Shown one piece after another: positions 52,003 through 59,900 of a stretch of DNA of 64,000 bases. The translations under genes and the position numbers were made by a program. This stretch comes from a virus. How positions within the stretch are numbered: position 1 is the first letter of the stretch; each line of letters opens with the position of its first letter. The DNA is taken from positions 1 through 64,000 of IMG/VR virus record IMGVR_UViG_3300037587_000923, one strand, 5' to 3'. Under the pieces are notes generated by a model that did not search any database, was not told the DNA's origin, and saw nothing but the letters and a program-made list of their open reading frames with translations.

Positions 52003-53653
52003 TCTTTTTTTCCTCCTCCTCTTCCTCCACTGCCGGAACGGTTTCTTTTTTTCTGCTGTCCTCGATCAACCTCTTATCTCTTTCTCTATTGAAGTCCTTG
52101 ACCCCTATAGACCTGGCTGCCCTCTCGTCACTAACTCCTATCTTGGTGACGCCTTTGTGGTTATTGCCAAGGTATGCCGAAACTTTCCCAGCTATATCGC
52201 TCTCAAACTTTACATGGGGAGTTATTACCTCGACAAGCTCGGAGGGCTCGACATTATCTTTTATGATCTCCTCCTTACCGCCTTCATGATCTACAAACTC
52301 TTTCTCAAAGGTAGTTGGGAAGTCGGCGAGTATATGGGCTGCGTAAAAACATGCCCTAAGGAAATTGTATTGTATAAAGTGAGTGAACTTATGCTGCATG
52401 TTCTCTATGTCTATCTCGAGAGGTGACCTGGAGGCGCTTAGCGATGAGTGGGTGGAGCCCCTTACATCACCTTGGAACATGTCTTGTGGTGACTGGGCGC
52501 CAGCACCAGCTATGTTGAGCAGGTCTCTGTTGTCTCCGTCAAGCCTAGACATCTGCGGAGCCTTAACGTCATACTCCATACCAGGCATCATGAATAGCTT
52601 AGACCCAGGGGTAAGCCTTTTTGTGAGACCAAAGGCGTCCTTCTCTTCGGCTGTCATCTTTTTGAATATGTGCCAGGCGAGCTTGCCAGCTGCTGTTTCG
52701 TTGAACTTGAATACGTTGGTATAGGAAGTGGCAGCCTTCTTGTGGTCTAGCTGCCATTTGATAGCATTCCAGTATAGATTGATCGCTTCGAGGATTGTTG
52801 ATAGTTGAGATGTATCTCGGGCATACTCCATTATTCCCGACATGTTTTTCCAGTGGATGATGAAGCGTCTGTACCCGCCCATCTTCTTGAACCTTCTTTT
52901 ATTGACTGTAGCTTTTGAGCTCTTGAGTTTGGTGGCATCTATTTTATCTAAGACTTTCTTCTCTTTCAAGGGATCATACATTATGTTGATGTCAGGTATG
53001 ATCTCCTTATCACCTATTTCATAGAATAGGGTTTCAGCAAAGTCATCTGGATTGGTTATAAGACCGGTGTTGTTTTCACTATTACTGCCTCCACCTATCC
53101 TCGAGGGCTCGAAAGCCCTTACTGTCGCCTTGCCATCTTTATCAAATGCCAACAAGAGAAATAGCTCTCCCTCTGCCTGCATCCTTGTAACCCATCCTGG
53201 GCTTCTGAAGTAGAGTTGGTTTCTATGTGAATACCAGAGGTCGTTTAGAAACCTTGATATCTTATGAACAGGTGAATAAAGAGAGAAGCCTGCGCCGGCT
53301 GTGTAGTCAGACTTTGAGTTTATACTCGCATTGATAGGGCCAAATGTTCTGTACTTGTTCCAGCATTTAATTTGGAGTTCGCGCCATTCAGGCTTAGAGT
53401 CTTTACCTTTTCCGTCCTGCTTGGTTGTCTCCTCTAGGTCATCGGATTGGAATAATACATTCGTATTTTGCCATGGGGAGAGAGCAAGTAGCCTTAAAGA
53501 TGGGTCTTCTTTGATTAGGGCTTCCCATTCCTCGCTATTGATAGCGCCTTCAAAAGCTTCTGGAACCGAGTTGGAGTTCTCTTTATTCTGGCTAGAAGCA
53601 TTTCTTTTTGCCGGCTTGCGCGGCTGGTTCTTTTTGGTCTTTCCCTCTGACAT
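51992..53653 (-). CDS. Portal protein (lambda gpB-like), 553 aa
   Basis: Typical portal features: GPINASINSKSDYTAGAGFSL early, EPSRIGGG and the DRLxxLNIAGAGAQSPQDMFQG-like region (about 370-400), with a disordered acidic tail. It forms the DNA entry ring and overlaps the protease gene by 11 bp. No terminase gene lies beside it, which is unusual. Confidence 0.88.
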   Translation of the reverse strand: MSEGKTKKNQPRKPAKRNASSQNKENSNSVPEAFEGAINSEEWEALIKEDPSLRLLALSPWQNTNVLFQSDDLEETTKQDGKGKDSKPEWRELQIKCWNKYRTFGPINASINSKSDYTAGAGFSLYSPVHKISRFLNDLWYSHRNQLYFRSPGWVTRMQAEGELFLLLAFDKDGKATVRAFEPSRIGGGSNSENNTGLITNPDDFAETLFYEIGDKEIIPDINIMYDPLKEKKVLDKIDATKLKSSKATVNKRRFKKMGGYRRFIIHWKNMSGIMEYARDTSQLSTILEAINLYWNAIKWQLDHKKAATSYTNVFKFNETAAGKLAWHIFKKMTAEEKDAFGLTKRLTPGSKLFMMPGMEYDVKAPQMSRLDGDNRDLLNIAGAGAQSPQDMFQGDVRGSTHSSLSASRSPLEIDIENMQHKFTHFIQYNFLRACFYAAHILADFPTTFEKEFVDHEGGKEEIIKDNVEPSELVEVITPHVKFESDIAGKVSAYLGNNHKGVTKIGVSDERAARSIGVKDFNRERDKRLIEDSRKKETVPAVEEEEEEKKNEE

Positions 53654-53770
53654 TAATACTCCTGATCCACCTTTAACTTTGAATTTTGCCCTTTACTTAT
53701 AGCTGCACTTTTTGGACAGGCTATTTTAAGAGTGATGGAAGTGCCTGCAATTACAAGCATTTATTTTTGG
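53654..53770 (+). other. Intergenic region between divergent operons
   Basis: A-T-rich DNA between the portal start and palindrome copy 8. I see no coding frame and no clear leftward promoter, though the structural operon must start near here or upstream. Confidence 0.4.
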
Positions 53771-53771
53771 A

Positions 53772-53787
53772 TTTAGGCATGCTGAAA
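53772..53787. repeat. GCATGC palindrome, copy 8
   Basis: TTTAGGCATGCTGAAA lies 27 bp upstream of the -35 box of a strong promoter in the divergent region, a position suited to an operator or activator site. Confidence 0.8.
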
Positions 53788-53814
53788 AATATAAAAATAA
53801 TTCCACTTTTCTTG

Positions 53815-53843
53815 TTGACTTTCATTGATGATTAATTTATGAT
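53815..53843 (+). promoter_or_regulatory. Strong sigma70-type promoter
   Basis: TTGACT at 53,815 and TATGAT at 53,838 with a 17-bp spacer give a near-consensus promoter. It would drive the rightward early genes from about 53,850. Confidence 0.8.
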
Positions 53844-53860
53844 GATGAATAGTTAATGAC

Positions 53861-53909
53861 GAAGGCGGATAACAATAAAAACAAGAGGGGTCTTTAGGCC
53901 TCCGCCTTC
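53861..53909 (+). other. Leader stem-loop downstream of the promoter
   Basis: A perfect 9-bp stem (53,861-53,869 with 53,901-53,909) with a 31-nt loop. It would be in the 5' leader of the transcript from 53,850. No U-tract follows, so it is a structured leader or an attC-like site rather than a terminator. Confidence 0.55.
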
Positions 53910-53921
53910 ATTGAGAAGTTG

Positions 53922-53932
53922 GGTGGCCAGCC
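53922..53932. repeat. 11-bp inverted repeat, left copy
   Basis: GGTGGCCAGCC matches perfectly, inverted, with GGCTGGCCACC at 54,123-54,133 on the other side of the 51-codon frame. Confidence 0.8.
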
Positions 53933-53960
53933 GTTAACATAAACAATAAAAGGAGTGAAT

Positions 53961-54116
53961 ATGACTGATATGACTGAGAAAGAAATTGAAGTAGCAGACA
54001 TCCTGTTAGAGGCAATAGTGAAAACAAGGAGTAAAAGACTATTTGGTATCACACGAGCAGTTTCTGATTACGCTCAATTTATTTCAGCGGCTTGTAAAAG
54101 GGCAAGTATTAATTAA
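53961..54116 (+). CDS. Small protein flanked by inverted repeats, 51 aa
   Basis: ATG follows AAGGAGTGAAT. A helical acidic N-terminus and basic C-terminus, no family recognised. Perfect 11-bp inverted repeats flank it and its TAA overlaps an attC-like site, so it looks like a cassette. It is the first gene of the rightward transcript. Confidence 0.55.
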   Translation: MTDMTEKEIEVADILLEAIVKTRSKRLFGITRAVSDYAQFISAACKRASIN

Positions 54117-54192
54117 CTAGAAGGCTGGCCACCGCTACAATAACGAGCGCCGGATTAGGCAAAAGACACCCTTTCGGGGCCGCGTTGATTAA
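54109..54192. repeat. attC-like palindrome
   Basis: TTAATTAAC and GTTGATTAA pair at the ends. Inside, GCTGGCCACCG pairs with CGGGGCCGC leaving single unpaired bases, the pattern of extrahelical bases in integron attC stems. It follows the 51-aa gene. Here the extra bases are on the left arm, the usual orientation relative to the gene. Confidence 0.5.
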
Positions 54193-54215
54193 TTTTTAAA
54201 CCCTTTGAGGTTCCT

Positions 54216-54437
54216 ATGAAATACGCAATAGAACAGAGATTAAGGTTGATAGATTTCCTTCTCTCTCAATACGGGAATGTGAATCGAAGCGCTATAATGG
54301 ATTATTTCGGGATCGGGGAAGCGACTGCTACCAGAGATTTCGCTGAATATAAAAAACTTCGGCCTCGGAATATGGTTTATGACGGCAATGACAGAACCTA
54401 CTATAAGACACAAAACTTTGAAAAAGAGTGGGTTTAA
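54216..54437 (+). CDS. Small DeoR-like helix-turn-helix protein, 73 aa
   Basis: Residues about 10-42 (LIDFLLSQYGNVNRSAIMDYF, then GEATATRDFAEY) fit the winged-helix N-terminal domain of DeoR-type regulators. There is no ligand domain, so it is a minimal DNA-binding protein, a candidate regulator of the early region or of the GCATGC palindrome. Confidence 0.7.
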   Translation: MKYAIEQRLRLIDFLLSQYGNVNRSAIMDYFGIGEATATRDFAEYKKLRPRNMVYDGNDRTYYKTQNFEKEWV

Positions 54438-54449
54438 TTAGGAGATTAC

Positions 54450-54686
54450 ATGAAGTGTAAATGTAGTAACTGTGGCTATGAGTGGGAAGCTAGAAGCGGC
54501 ATGGAACCAAAGTCCTGTCCTTGCTGTAAGACTTACACCTGGAACAAGGGTAAGGAAACTACAAAGAGATGTAAGTGTCTTTGTTGTGGTCATAAGTGGA
54601 GTGCTCGTGGAGGGAAGAAGCCAAAGTCCTGTCCTTGCTGTAAATCCTATAAGTGGAATAAAAAGAAGGAGGTTGCCAATGCCTGA
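54450..54686 (+). CDS. Tandem double zinc-ribbon protein, 78 aa
   Basis: The C.CxxCG.(E/K)W, KSCPCC.(T/S)Y unit occurs twice (about 3-33 and 42-72), so the protein is an internal duplication with two zinc ribbons. No function assigned. Overlaps the next gene. Confidence 0.75.
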   Translation: MKCKCSNCGYEWEARSGMEPKSCPCCKTYTWNKGKETTKRCKCLCCGHKWSARGGKKPKSCPCCKSYKWNKKKEVANA

Positions 54687-54918
54687 GTGGATAATTCAAA
54701 CTTTATATAGCGCTGCCCTTGGTGCCCTTGGGTGGGCCCTGATAGTAATATTATGCTACTGCATAACTCTCCTGACCAATAAGCTTTTAACGGCCAAGGT
54801 TGTGTTGGCCAACCAGAGGCTCCTTAATATTGAGCTGAAGGTTGCGGTCGAAGAAGGGAAGGTGGTTAGTATGGAAGAGTATAAAGAGTTCAAGCGTAGA
54901 GCTGAGGGGGGACTATGA
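54679..54918 (+). CDS. Membrane protein with charged tail, 79 aa
   Basis: AAGGAGGTTGCCA precedes ATG 54,679. One long hydrophobic segment (about 5-32), then a charged helix. Overlaps both neighbours. Confidence 0.65.
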   Translation: MPEWIIQTLYSAALGALGWALIVILCYCITLLTNKLLTAKVVLANQRLLNIELKVAVEEGKVVSMEEYKEFKRRAEGGL

Positions 54919-55745
54919 GTAAGGATACTTATCTGGAAGGGTATGATGCGGTGGCGGGAAAGAAGGAGTACATTACGTCATCTCAGATAGCTTCATTCTG
55001 TGAATGTGGAGTGGAATACCTCCGCAGGTATATTATGAAGGAGAAGACGGGCTACGGTTCTGCAGCAGCCTACGGAACAGCAGGGCACTATGCTGAGAAT
55101 GAGATTAGTCTTCGCCCTAAAATAATCACCAAGAAAGATATGCCTCTCGATGTCGTTCAGGATGCGTTTAGAGACCACCTTCAAAGCATCAAGGGTGATA
55201 TAAGATGGAACAAGAAAGAGAGGAAGGAGGGCGTAAGGAAGCTATGGAGGGGGATGCAAGATGGCGGGATCATCGCAATGGAAAAGCTACATCTTGAGCT
55301 TGCCCCTAAAATTCAACCCATCTCCATCGAGGCCAAAATAAGAATACCCCTCAAGGACTTCCCTAAAGATATACTTGGCACTTGGGATATCGAATGCAGG
55401 AGAGATATCTGGGACTGGAAGTTTAAGGGTAAGACTCCAAACCAAGCTGATGCAGACGCCAATATAGGCTTTACTATCTACAATGCTGCCAAAAAAATTA
55501 ACGATGGTATAGCGCCGCGCCACCTCCATATGGCAGGGATAGTCAAGCTTAAAAGAGGGCCAAAGACTTTCGACATTATCACTAAGAGGAATGACGATGA
55601 TTTCCACAGGGTTCTTCTTACTGTCAATAAGATTCAAAAGTCTATTGAGGCCGGGATCTTCCTTCCGGCCTCCCCATTATCGTGGAAATGTAGCCCAAAT
55701 TGGTGTGATTTTTTTGAGACATGCACGGATAGGATCAAGAGGTAG
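54915..55745 (+). CDS. PD-(D/E)XK exonuclease, RecB/Cas4-like, 276 aa
   Basis: The nuclease core is seen around residues 145-195: GTWDIE (acidic motif), DWKFKGK (the D/E-x-K pair) and a QADADANIGF (Q-x-Y type) motif. An early FCECG and a C-terminal CSPNWC...C suggest a Cas4/AddB-type iron-sulphur cluster. It would act as the 5'-3' exonuclease partner of the RecT protein downstream. Located in the recombination module. Confidence 0.85.
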   Translation: MSKDTYLEGYDAVAGKKEYITSSQIASFCECGVEYLRRYIMKEKTGYGSAAAYGTAGHYAENEISLRPKIITKKDMPLDVVQDAFRDHLQSIKGDIRWNKKERKEGVRKLWRGMQDGGIIAMEKLHLELAPKIQPISIEAKIRIPLKDFPKDILGTWDIECRRDIWDWKFKGKTPNQADADANIGFTIYNAAKKINDGIAPRHLHMAGIVKLKRGPKTFDIITKRNDDDFHRVLLTVNKIQKSIEAGIFLPASPLSWKCSPNWCDFFETCTDRIKR

Positions 55746-55748
55746 TCA

Positions 55749-56312
55749 TTGCCTAAGATTTATAAACACAAAGGTAAACTCACGGTCAGCATTAACGGGA
55801 ATCATGTCAGACTAAAAGATCTTGCTAAGGAAGCTGGTATCTCTTGGGACACTGTCAGAACTCGCCGTTTCAACGGTATGGCTGAAACCCTAGAAATGGC
55901 TTTAAAGCCACCAAAAGGTATGGGTCAATAGTACCTTTCTAGTGGGTATCCAGCTGTTACTATTAACGGAAACCCAAAACACCTACATATCATAGTTGCA
56001 GAGAATGCATTGGGTCGGAAGTTGGGAGGAAAAGAAGAGGTTCACCATTTTAACGAGGATAGGTGTGATTTTAGAAATAAGAATCTGGTGATATGTGATG
56101 GTAGAGAATACCACCTGTTGTTACACAGAAGAAGGGCTGCATTAAAAGCTACTGGCTATGCAAGCTCTAGGCGCTGCAAGATTTGTAGAAAATGGGACAC
56201 CTTGGAGAGTGACGATCTTTATATCGACCCTAGCGGCAAGACTGTTTTTCACAAAAGCTGCAGAAGGCTGAAACGCAAATCAAAACGAAACACTAAACAG
56301 GAGGAAGTATAA
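55749..56312 (+). pseudogene. HNH homing endonuclease split by an in-frame TAG
   Basis: A single frame from TTG 55,749 continues past a TAG at 55,929-55,931 to the stop at 56,312. The first 60 residues hold a DNA-binding HTH-like motif. The second half holds the HNH-type core (GGKEEVHHFNEDRCDFRNKN) and a zinc-like CxxC. The second half has no good ribosome binding site. Probably a nonsense-broken selfish gene between exonuclease and recT, unless the amber is read through. Confidence 0.6.
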
Positions 56313-57448
56313 TGGAAAAAAATAAGGGTCTACAGCTAGTAGATAAAAAAGAAATGGCAGGGGGTGGTGGCTTTTCTCTTGCTCCAAGTAATCTAGGGGA
56401 GGCAATGGAGTTCGCCAAGATGATGGCTAATACAGACATGGTCCCTCGAGACTACGCTGGAAAACCTGCCAACATAATGATAGCTGTCCAGATGGGAGCC
56501 GAGATCGGCCTTAAACCGATGCAAAGCTTACAGAACATATCTGTGATCAACGGCAGGCCTAGCGTGTGGGGAGACACCGCAATTGCATTAGTCAGGGTTC
56601 ACCCTGACTGTGAGTCCATCAATGAATACCTTCTCGATAAAAATGGTAATAAGACCACTGGTACCGATTACGACACTGCAGTTTGTGTAGTGAAGAGGGC
56701 TGGCCAAGACGAAGAGATTAGGACTTTCAGCCTCGCTGACGCCAAAAAAGCCAGACTTATTGGTAAAACAGGGCCATGGTCTACTCACGAGAAGAGGATG
56801 TTGCAGCTGCGAGCTAGAGGTTTTGCTCTCCGTGATGTTTTTCCTGATGCATTAAAAGGCCTAGCGATTGCAGAGGAAGCTCAAGACTTACCACCTCGAG
56901 ACATCACTCCTGCCAGGGAAGAAGTATTGACTCCCGAGTTCGATGTGCCCGTCATAGACACCGGCCGTAGTGTTATGGTTGAGGAGGTTGCCAATGAAGA
57001 AGTAGTTGATGCCGCCACTGGAGAGATCACTGAGGGGTCAGAGCAGAAGTCTGAGTCTGCCAAGATCGAGGATGACGACGCTCTCGATGCAACCGTTACC
57101 GGCATGATCGATCGTATTGAGAATATCGGTAATAAGTTCGAGGGGGATAACTGGCTGACCAAACATAGCTCTGAAATCAACAAGCTTCCGGAAGATGCCA
57201 AGGAAGTTGTTATGAACAACTACAAGGGGAAAATGGAAGATCTGGCATCGGAGGGTGTGGCCAAGGAAGAGGGATCAAAAGGTGACGAAGACTCCCTTGT
57301 TCTTGACTACATAAAGAAGCTGGAAAAACCTAAGAGCCTGGAGGAGCTTGACGCTATATTTGACGAGGCCCAGAATAAAATAAAGACCGGCGCAAAGGTT
57401 GTCGCCCTTCGTAAGGTTAGAGACAAGAAGGCACAGGATTTTAAGTAA
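56312..57448 (+). CDS. recT: RecT-family single-strand annealing protein, 378 aa
   Basis: Residues about 25-190 (AKMMANTDMVPRDYAGKPAN, MGAEIGLKPMQSLQNISVIN, WSTHEKRMLQLRARGFALRD) match RecT annealing proteins. The C-terminal half is acidic and disordered with a helical end. It anneals single strands during phage recombination, paired with the upstream exonuclease. Its stop overlaps the first attC-like site of the cassette array. Confidence 0.9.
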   Translation: MEKNKGLQLVDKKEMAGGGGFSLAPSNLGEAMEFAKMMANTDMVPRDYAGKPANIMIAVQMGAEIGLKPMQSLQNISVINGRPSVWGDTAIALVRVHPDCESINEYLLDKNGNKTTGTDYDTAVCVVKRAGQDEEIRTFSLADAKKARLIGKTGPWSTHEKRMLQLRARGFALRDVFPDALKGLAIAEEAQDLPPRDITPAREEVLTPEFDVPVIDTGRSVMVEEVANEEVVDAATGEITEGSEQKSESAKIEDDDALDATVTGMIDRIENIGNKFEGDNWLTKHSSEINKLPEDAKEVVMNNYKGKMEDLASEGVAKEEGSKGDEDSLVLDYIKKLEKPKSLEELDAIFDEAQNKIKTGAKVVALRKVRDKKAQDFK

Positions 57449-57571
57449 CATTGGCATTGAGGGGCCGCCGGATTGATGGCAACCTCTTTCAAAAACTGAG
57501 TGGCGGGGAAAGCCGACTCCTGTAAAAATCAGACAGATGTTTAGGCGGTCACTCTCGAATAACTGGTTATG
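57446..57571. repeat. attC-like site 1 (start of cassette array)
   Basis: TAAC at 57,446 and GTTATG at 57,566 flank an imperfect stem (GAGGGGCCGCC with GGCGGTCACTC). At about 126 nt it is the longest of the sites. It begins inside the recT stop codon. Confidence 0.5.
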
Positions 57572-57588
57572 AAACTTGGAGGTAGAAA

Positions 57589-57789
57589 ATGAACACTACA
57601 GAGCAACGCATGGCGGCAATATTTAACGAGTGGGCAAAACGTTATTCTGAGAACCCTGACGCTTTCGGGCCTATATTTGATGATGAGGGGAAGCCGGTCA
57701 CCGACTATGGAGTAAGATGCGCACGCTATTTCAAAAAGGTAGCCGATGAAATGGACAGCAAGGGGATATTACCCGCACCTGTTTCATAA
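57589..57789 (+). CDS. Cassette protein 1, 66 aa
   Basis: ATG follows GGAGGTAGAAA. A small acidic helical protein (NEWAKRYSENPDAFGPI). Its TAA is the TAA of the next TAAC. Not recognised. Confidence 0.65.
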   Translation: MNTTEQRMAAIFNEWAKRYSENPDAFGPIFDDEGKPVTDYGVRCARYFKKVADEMDSKGILPAPVS

Positions 57790-57845
57790 CGCTTGAGGTA
57801 AGCGGAACGAGCGTAGCGAGTTTCCCACTTGAGCGAATTGTTATG
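57787..57845. repeat. attC-like site 2
   Basis: TAACGCTTGAGG and CTTGAGCGAATTGTTATG arms with an inner GGAAC/GTTTCC hairpin. Read in reverse it closely matches the aadA-type attC arms. Nearly the same core as the site at 15,451. Confidence 0.7.
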
Positions 57846-57876
57846 TTGAAACTTTTAACTATAGGAGATGCTGATA

Positions 57877-58200
57877 ATGACACCTGAAATTAATAAAAAA
57901 TATTTAATTACGACCGATAATTGGTTTTTGGCACCTGATGGGAATAGTTATCGCGCAGTATTTGGAACTGTCATAGGAATACAAACAGACGAAAATACAT
58001 TGGGAGTTAAAACGAATAGAAGCTCGACAAACTGGTATGTTGCTATCGGGAATATGTTGATCGCTGGTTGTCAAATACATTATGTAATCCAAGTGGATGA
58101 GGTAAGCTTTAACGCACCTAATAGAGAAATAGAGCACGATGGTAAATTAACTAAAGAGAGGGAAAGCATAACAAGAATATATAATGCCGATGAAACATAA
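57877..58200 (+). CDS. Cassette protein 2, 107 aa
   Basis: ATG 57,877 has TAGGAG ten bases upstream. Beta-rich protein; no family recognised. The TAA overlaps the next TAAC. Confidence 0.65.
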   Translation: MTPEINKKYLITTDNWFLAPDGNSYRAVFGTVIGIQTDENTLGVKTNRSSTNWYVAIGNMLIAGCQIHYVIQVDEVSFNAPNREIEHDGKLTKERESITRIYNADET

Positions 58201-58391
58201 CGATTGAACTAAACTGCGGCGAAAGGAGAATATCATGAAATGGGAATGTGGAAATTGTGGACACAAGGTTACTGAAAAAGAAACTGTTGAAGGTGGGAAT
58301 AAAGAATGGAAATGCCCTAAATGTTCTAATATCAATAAGCATGAAAAAAAGAAAAGCGCGTTGAGCCGTCAGATTTGAGTGACTGGGTTAG
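58198..58391. repeat. attC-like site 3 with an ORF in its loop
   Basis: The left half (TAACGATTGAACT..., CTGCGGC) and right half (GCCGTCAG..., GGGTTAG) pair with bulges, with a 47-codon frame between them. It is either a very long attC loop or a cassette inserted into a site. Confidence 0.4.
58235..58378 (+). CDS. Zinc-ribbon cassette protein 3, 47 aa
   Basis: AAAGGAGAATATC precedes the ATG. CGNCGH and CPKC form a zinc ribbon. The frame lies within the loop of an attC-like site. Confidence 0.65.
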   Translation: MKWECGNCGHKVTEKETVEGGNKEWKCPKCSNINKHEKKKSALSRQI

Positions 58392-58416
58392 GCCGCACGA
58401 ACCTTAGGAGGTAAGT

Positions 58417-58605
58417 TTGGAAAAGCCAGAATATTTAAAAGATGAACATTTAAAATATCTAAATGAGCTGAAAGAAACCAAAATGGTACCCATGTTTGGA
58501 GCAGCATCTACCTTGAGATTATATTATGATTATCTGACAAAGGAGCAAGCCAGGAAAATATTAGCCTATTGGATAGACACATTTCAAGAGAGACATGCGG
58601 CATAA
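58417..58605 (+). CDS. Cassette protein 4, 62 aa
   Basis: TTG start with AGGAGGTAAGT in front. A helical soluble protein (LRLYYDYLTKEQARKILAYW). The TAA joins a degenerate TAAC half-site. No family recognised. Confidence 0.6.
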   Translation: MEKPEYLKDEHLKYLNELKETKMVPMFGAASTLRLYYDYLTKEQARKILAYWIDTFQERHAA

Positions 58606-58646
58606 CAATTGAACTGTGCCGCTTGCAAAATTAAAGGAGAAAACCT

Positions 58647-58961
58647 ATGAGTGGAGTTATAGACTTACCCTGTGGATGCACAATGGATGATTATTCAGGA
58701 CTAGCACTTTATGTTTGCCAAGCGTGTAGAGAGCGCAAGAAGAGGCAAGAGACTTCAGAACGCGACAGCGTTTTGCAAGTCGGAACCAGTGATGGGTTAG
58801 ACTGCCCCCTTTGTGCGAAGATGGGGCCGAAAGAAGTTTATGAAAAGTGGGGCTTTGATTATGAAGCAAGATATAAAGACACATGCAAAGCGCATAGACC
58901 GCTAATGCTTGAGAGAATGGAAGATGGACTGAACAAGTTGAAAGAGCTTCTGGCAGACTAA
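58647..58961 (+). CDS. Cassette protein 5, zinc-binding, 104 aa
   Basis: ATG is preceded by AAAGGAGAAAACCT. It holds PCGC (about 8-11), CQAC and CPLC knuckles, more than one zinc site possible. Its TAA begins attC-like site 4. Confidence 0.65.
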   Translation: MSGVIDLPCGCTMDDYSGLALYVCQACRERKKRQETSERDSVLQVGTSDGLDCPLCAKMGPKEVYEKWGFDYEARYKDTCKAHRPLMLERMEDGLNKLKELLAD

Positions 58962-59044
58962 CAAGACAAGCTAAGGGGCTTGAACGAACGCAGTGAGAGA
59001 AAGTCCAAGGAGTGAAACGACTGTCTTTGAGCGCCTGGGTTATG
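58959..59044. repeat. attC-like site 4
   Basis: TAACAAGACAAGC to GGGTTATG, with CTTTGAGCGCC on the right arm. An exact copy is at 61,287-61,372. The left TAAC is the boundary of the duplicated unit. Confidence 0.7.
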
Positions 59045-59081
59045 TTTTTTGATATGACAGGGCAAAAAATCGGAGGTTATT

Positions 59082-59315
59082 ATGGACGACATAGCAATAA
59101 ATGAAGGTCAAAAGATATTTGAAGAAAGATATAAAAAGGGATTTCCAAAAGTGATATTTGGGGAGACGCACATCTCAATTCCTTGCACTTGCGACGATGG
59201 CGGTGGGCCTATTCACTGGGCAACAGTGCAGAACAACATAAGATCGATAGAAGAACATTTCCGGCATGAGGAGACTTTGCGTGAATTAAGGAAAATGGAT
59301 AGGGACAAAACATAA
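59082..59315 (+). CDS. Duplicated cassette protein, first copy, 77 aa
   Basis: ATG follows CGGAGGTTATT. A CTCD motif and HxxxxT segments (CTCDDGGGPIHW) are visible; no family recognised. An identical gene lies at 61,410. Confidence 0.7.
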   Translation: MDDIAINEGQKIFEERYKKGFPKVIFGETHISIPCTCDDGGGPIHWATVQNNIRSIEEHFRHEETLRELRKMDRDKT

Positions 59316-59399
59316 CGTTGCCCTTAACCCGCACCTGAGCCAAGTTCCTATGAAATTGGAGACACCTTTAGGTGTCGGTGGTTCAAGGGCTTGGTTATA
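59313..59399. repeat. attC-like site 5
   Basis: GCCCTTAACC on the left pairs with GGTTCAAGGGC on the right, leaving one unpaired C, and an inner perfect GACACC/GGTGTC hairpin. This is the extrahelical-base pattern of attC, but with the extra base on the right arm. Confidence 0.75.
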
Positions 59400-59421
59400 A
59401 AACTTATCTTACGGAGGACTT

Positions 59422-59589
59422 ATGAAAGCTGAAATAAAGAAAGATGGATTTATTTGGATAACCGCTGAAGACGCAACAGAGGCATTCGCGCTTAATCATT
59501 TAGTGCCAGTTGGTGACAAGGCGGAGGTGTGTAAAGAGTGCAACCAGGTTAAAATACCCGTTGTTATAGATGCGAGCGTATTAAACTAG
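59422..59589 (+). CDS. Cassette protein 6, 55 aa
   Basis: ATG follows CGGAGGACTT. A small protein with CKEC late in the sequence. No family recognised. TAG stop 10 bases before the next TAAC. Confidence 0.6.
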   Translation: MKAEIKKDGFIWITAEDATEAFALNHLVPVGDKAEVCKECNQVKIPVVIDASVLN

Positions 59590-59598
59590 GCAGTTTTA

Positions 59599-59655
59599 TA
59601 ACGAACAAGTTAAAGGGACGCTGGAACAGCGTTCCGCTTTGAACGCCTGGTTCTG
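59599..59655. repeat. attC-like site 6
   Basis: GTTAAAG on the left pairs with CTTTGAAC (extra C) on the right. A perfect ACGCTG/CAGCGT hairpin forms the tip. Confidence 0.75.
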
Positions 59656-59681
59656 AGGCGTGTAACTTAAAAGGAGAAGAC

Positions 59682-59813
59682 ATGAGACTGATAATTTTAA
59701 CACTTGGAATATGGGCATTGATGCATGTTGGATTTGACTTCGACTGGATGAGGGTTTTATGGACTATGGGGCTGACTGTTTATGCCGCATGGTATGATTT
59801 AATAAAGCCTTAG
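59682..59813 (+). CDS. Cassette membrane protein, 43 aa
   Basis: AAAAGGAGAAGAC precedes the ATG. Two short hydrophobic segments separated by FDFDWMR. TAG stop adjoins the next site. Confidence 0.6.
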   Translation: MRLIILTLGIWALMHVGFDFDWMRVLWTMGLTVYAAWYDLIKP

Positions 59814-59869
59814 AACGCCTGAGGTAAGCGGAAGCCGGAACGGCTTTCCGACTTGAGCGATTTGTTAGT
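59812..59869. repeat. attC-like site 7
   Basis: GAACGCCTGAGGTAAG and CTTGAGCGATTTGTTAG arms with a CGGAAGCC/GGCTTTCCG inner stem (one bulged T). Related to sites 2 and 15,451. Confidence 0.75.
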
Positions 59870-59900
59870 TTGGATCTTGACTTTAAGGAGAGGCGACTAA

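Larger units (their letters stand above)
58959..59317. repeat. 359-bp cassette duplication, first copy
   Basis: Identical to 61,287-61,645: attC-like site plus the 77-aa gene. Identity begins at TAAC and ends one base after the next TAAC. Confidence 0.95.

Noticed and set aside
55929-55931. Genome-wide TAG recoding
   Set aside because: Many genes end cleanly at TAG with good next starts (for example 12,326 and 55,745), so TAG acts as stop here.
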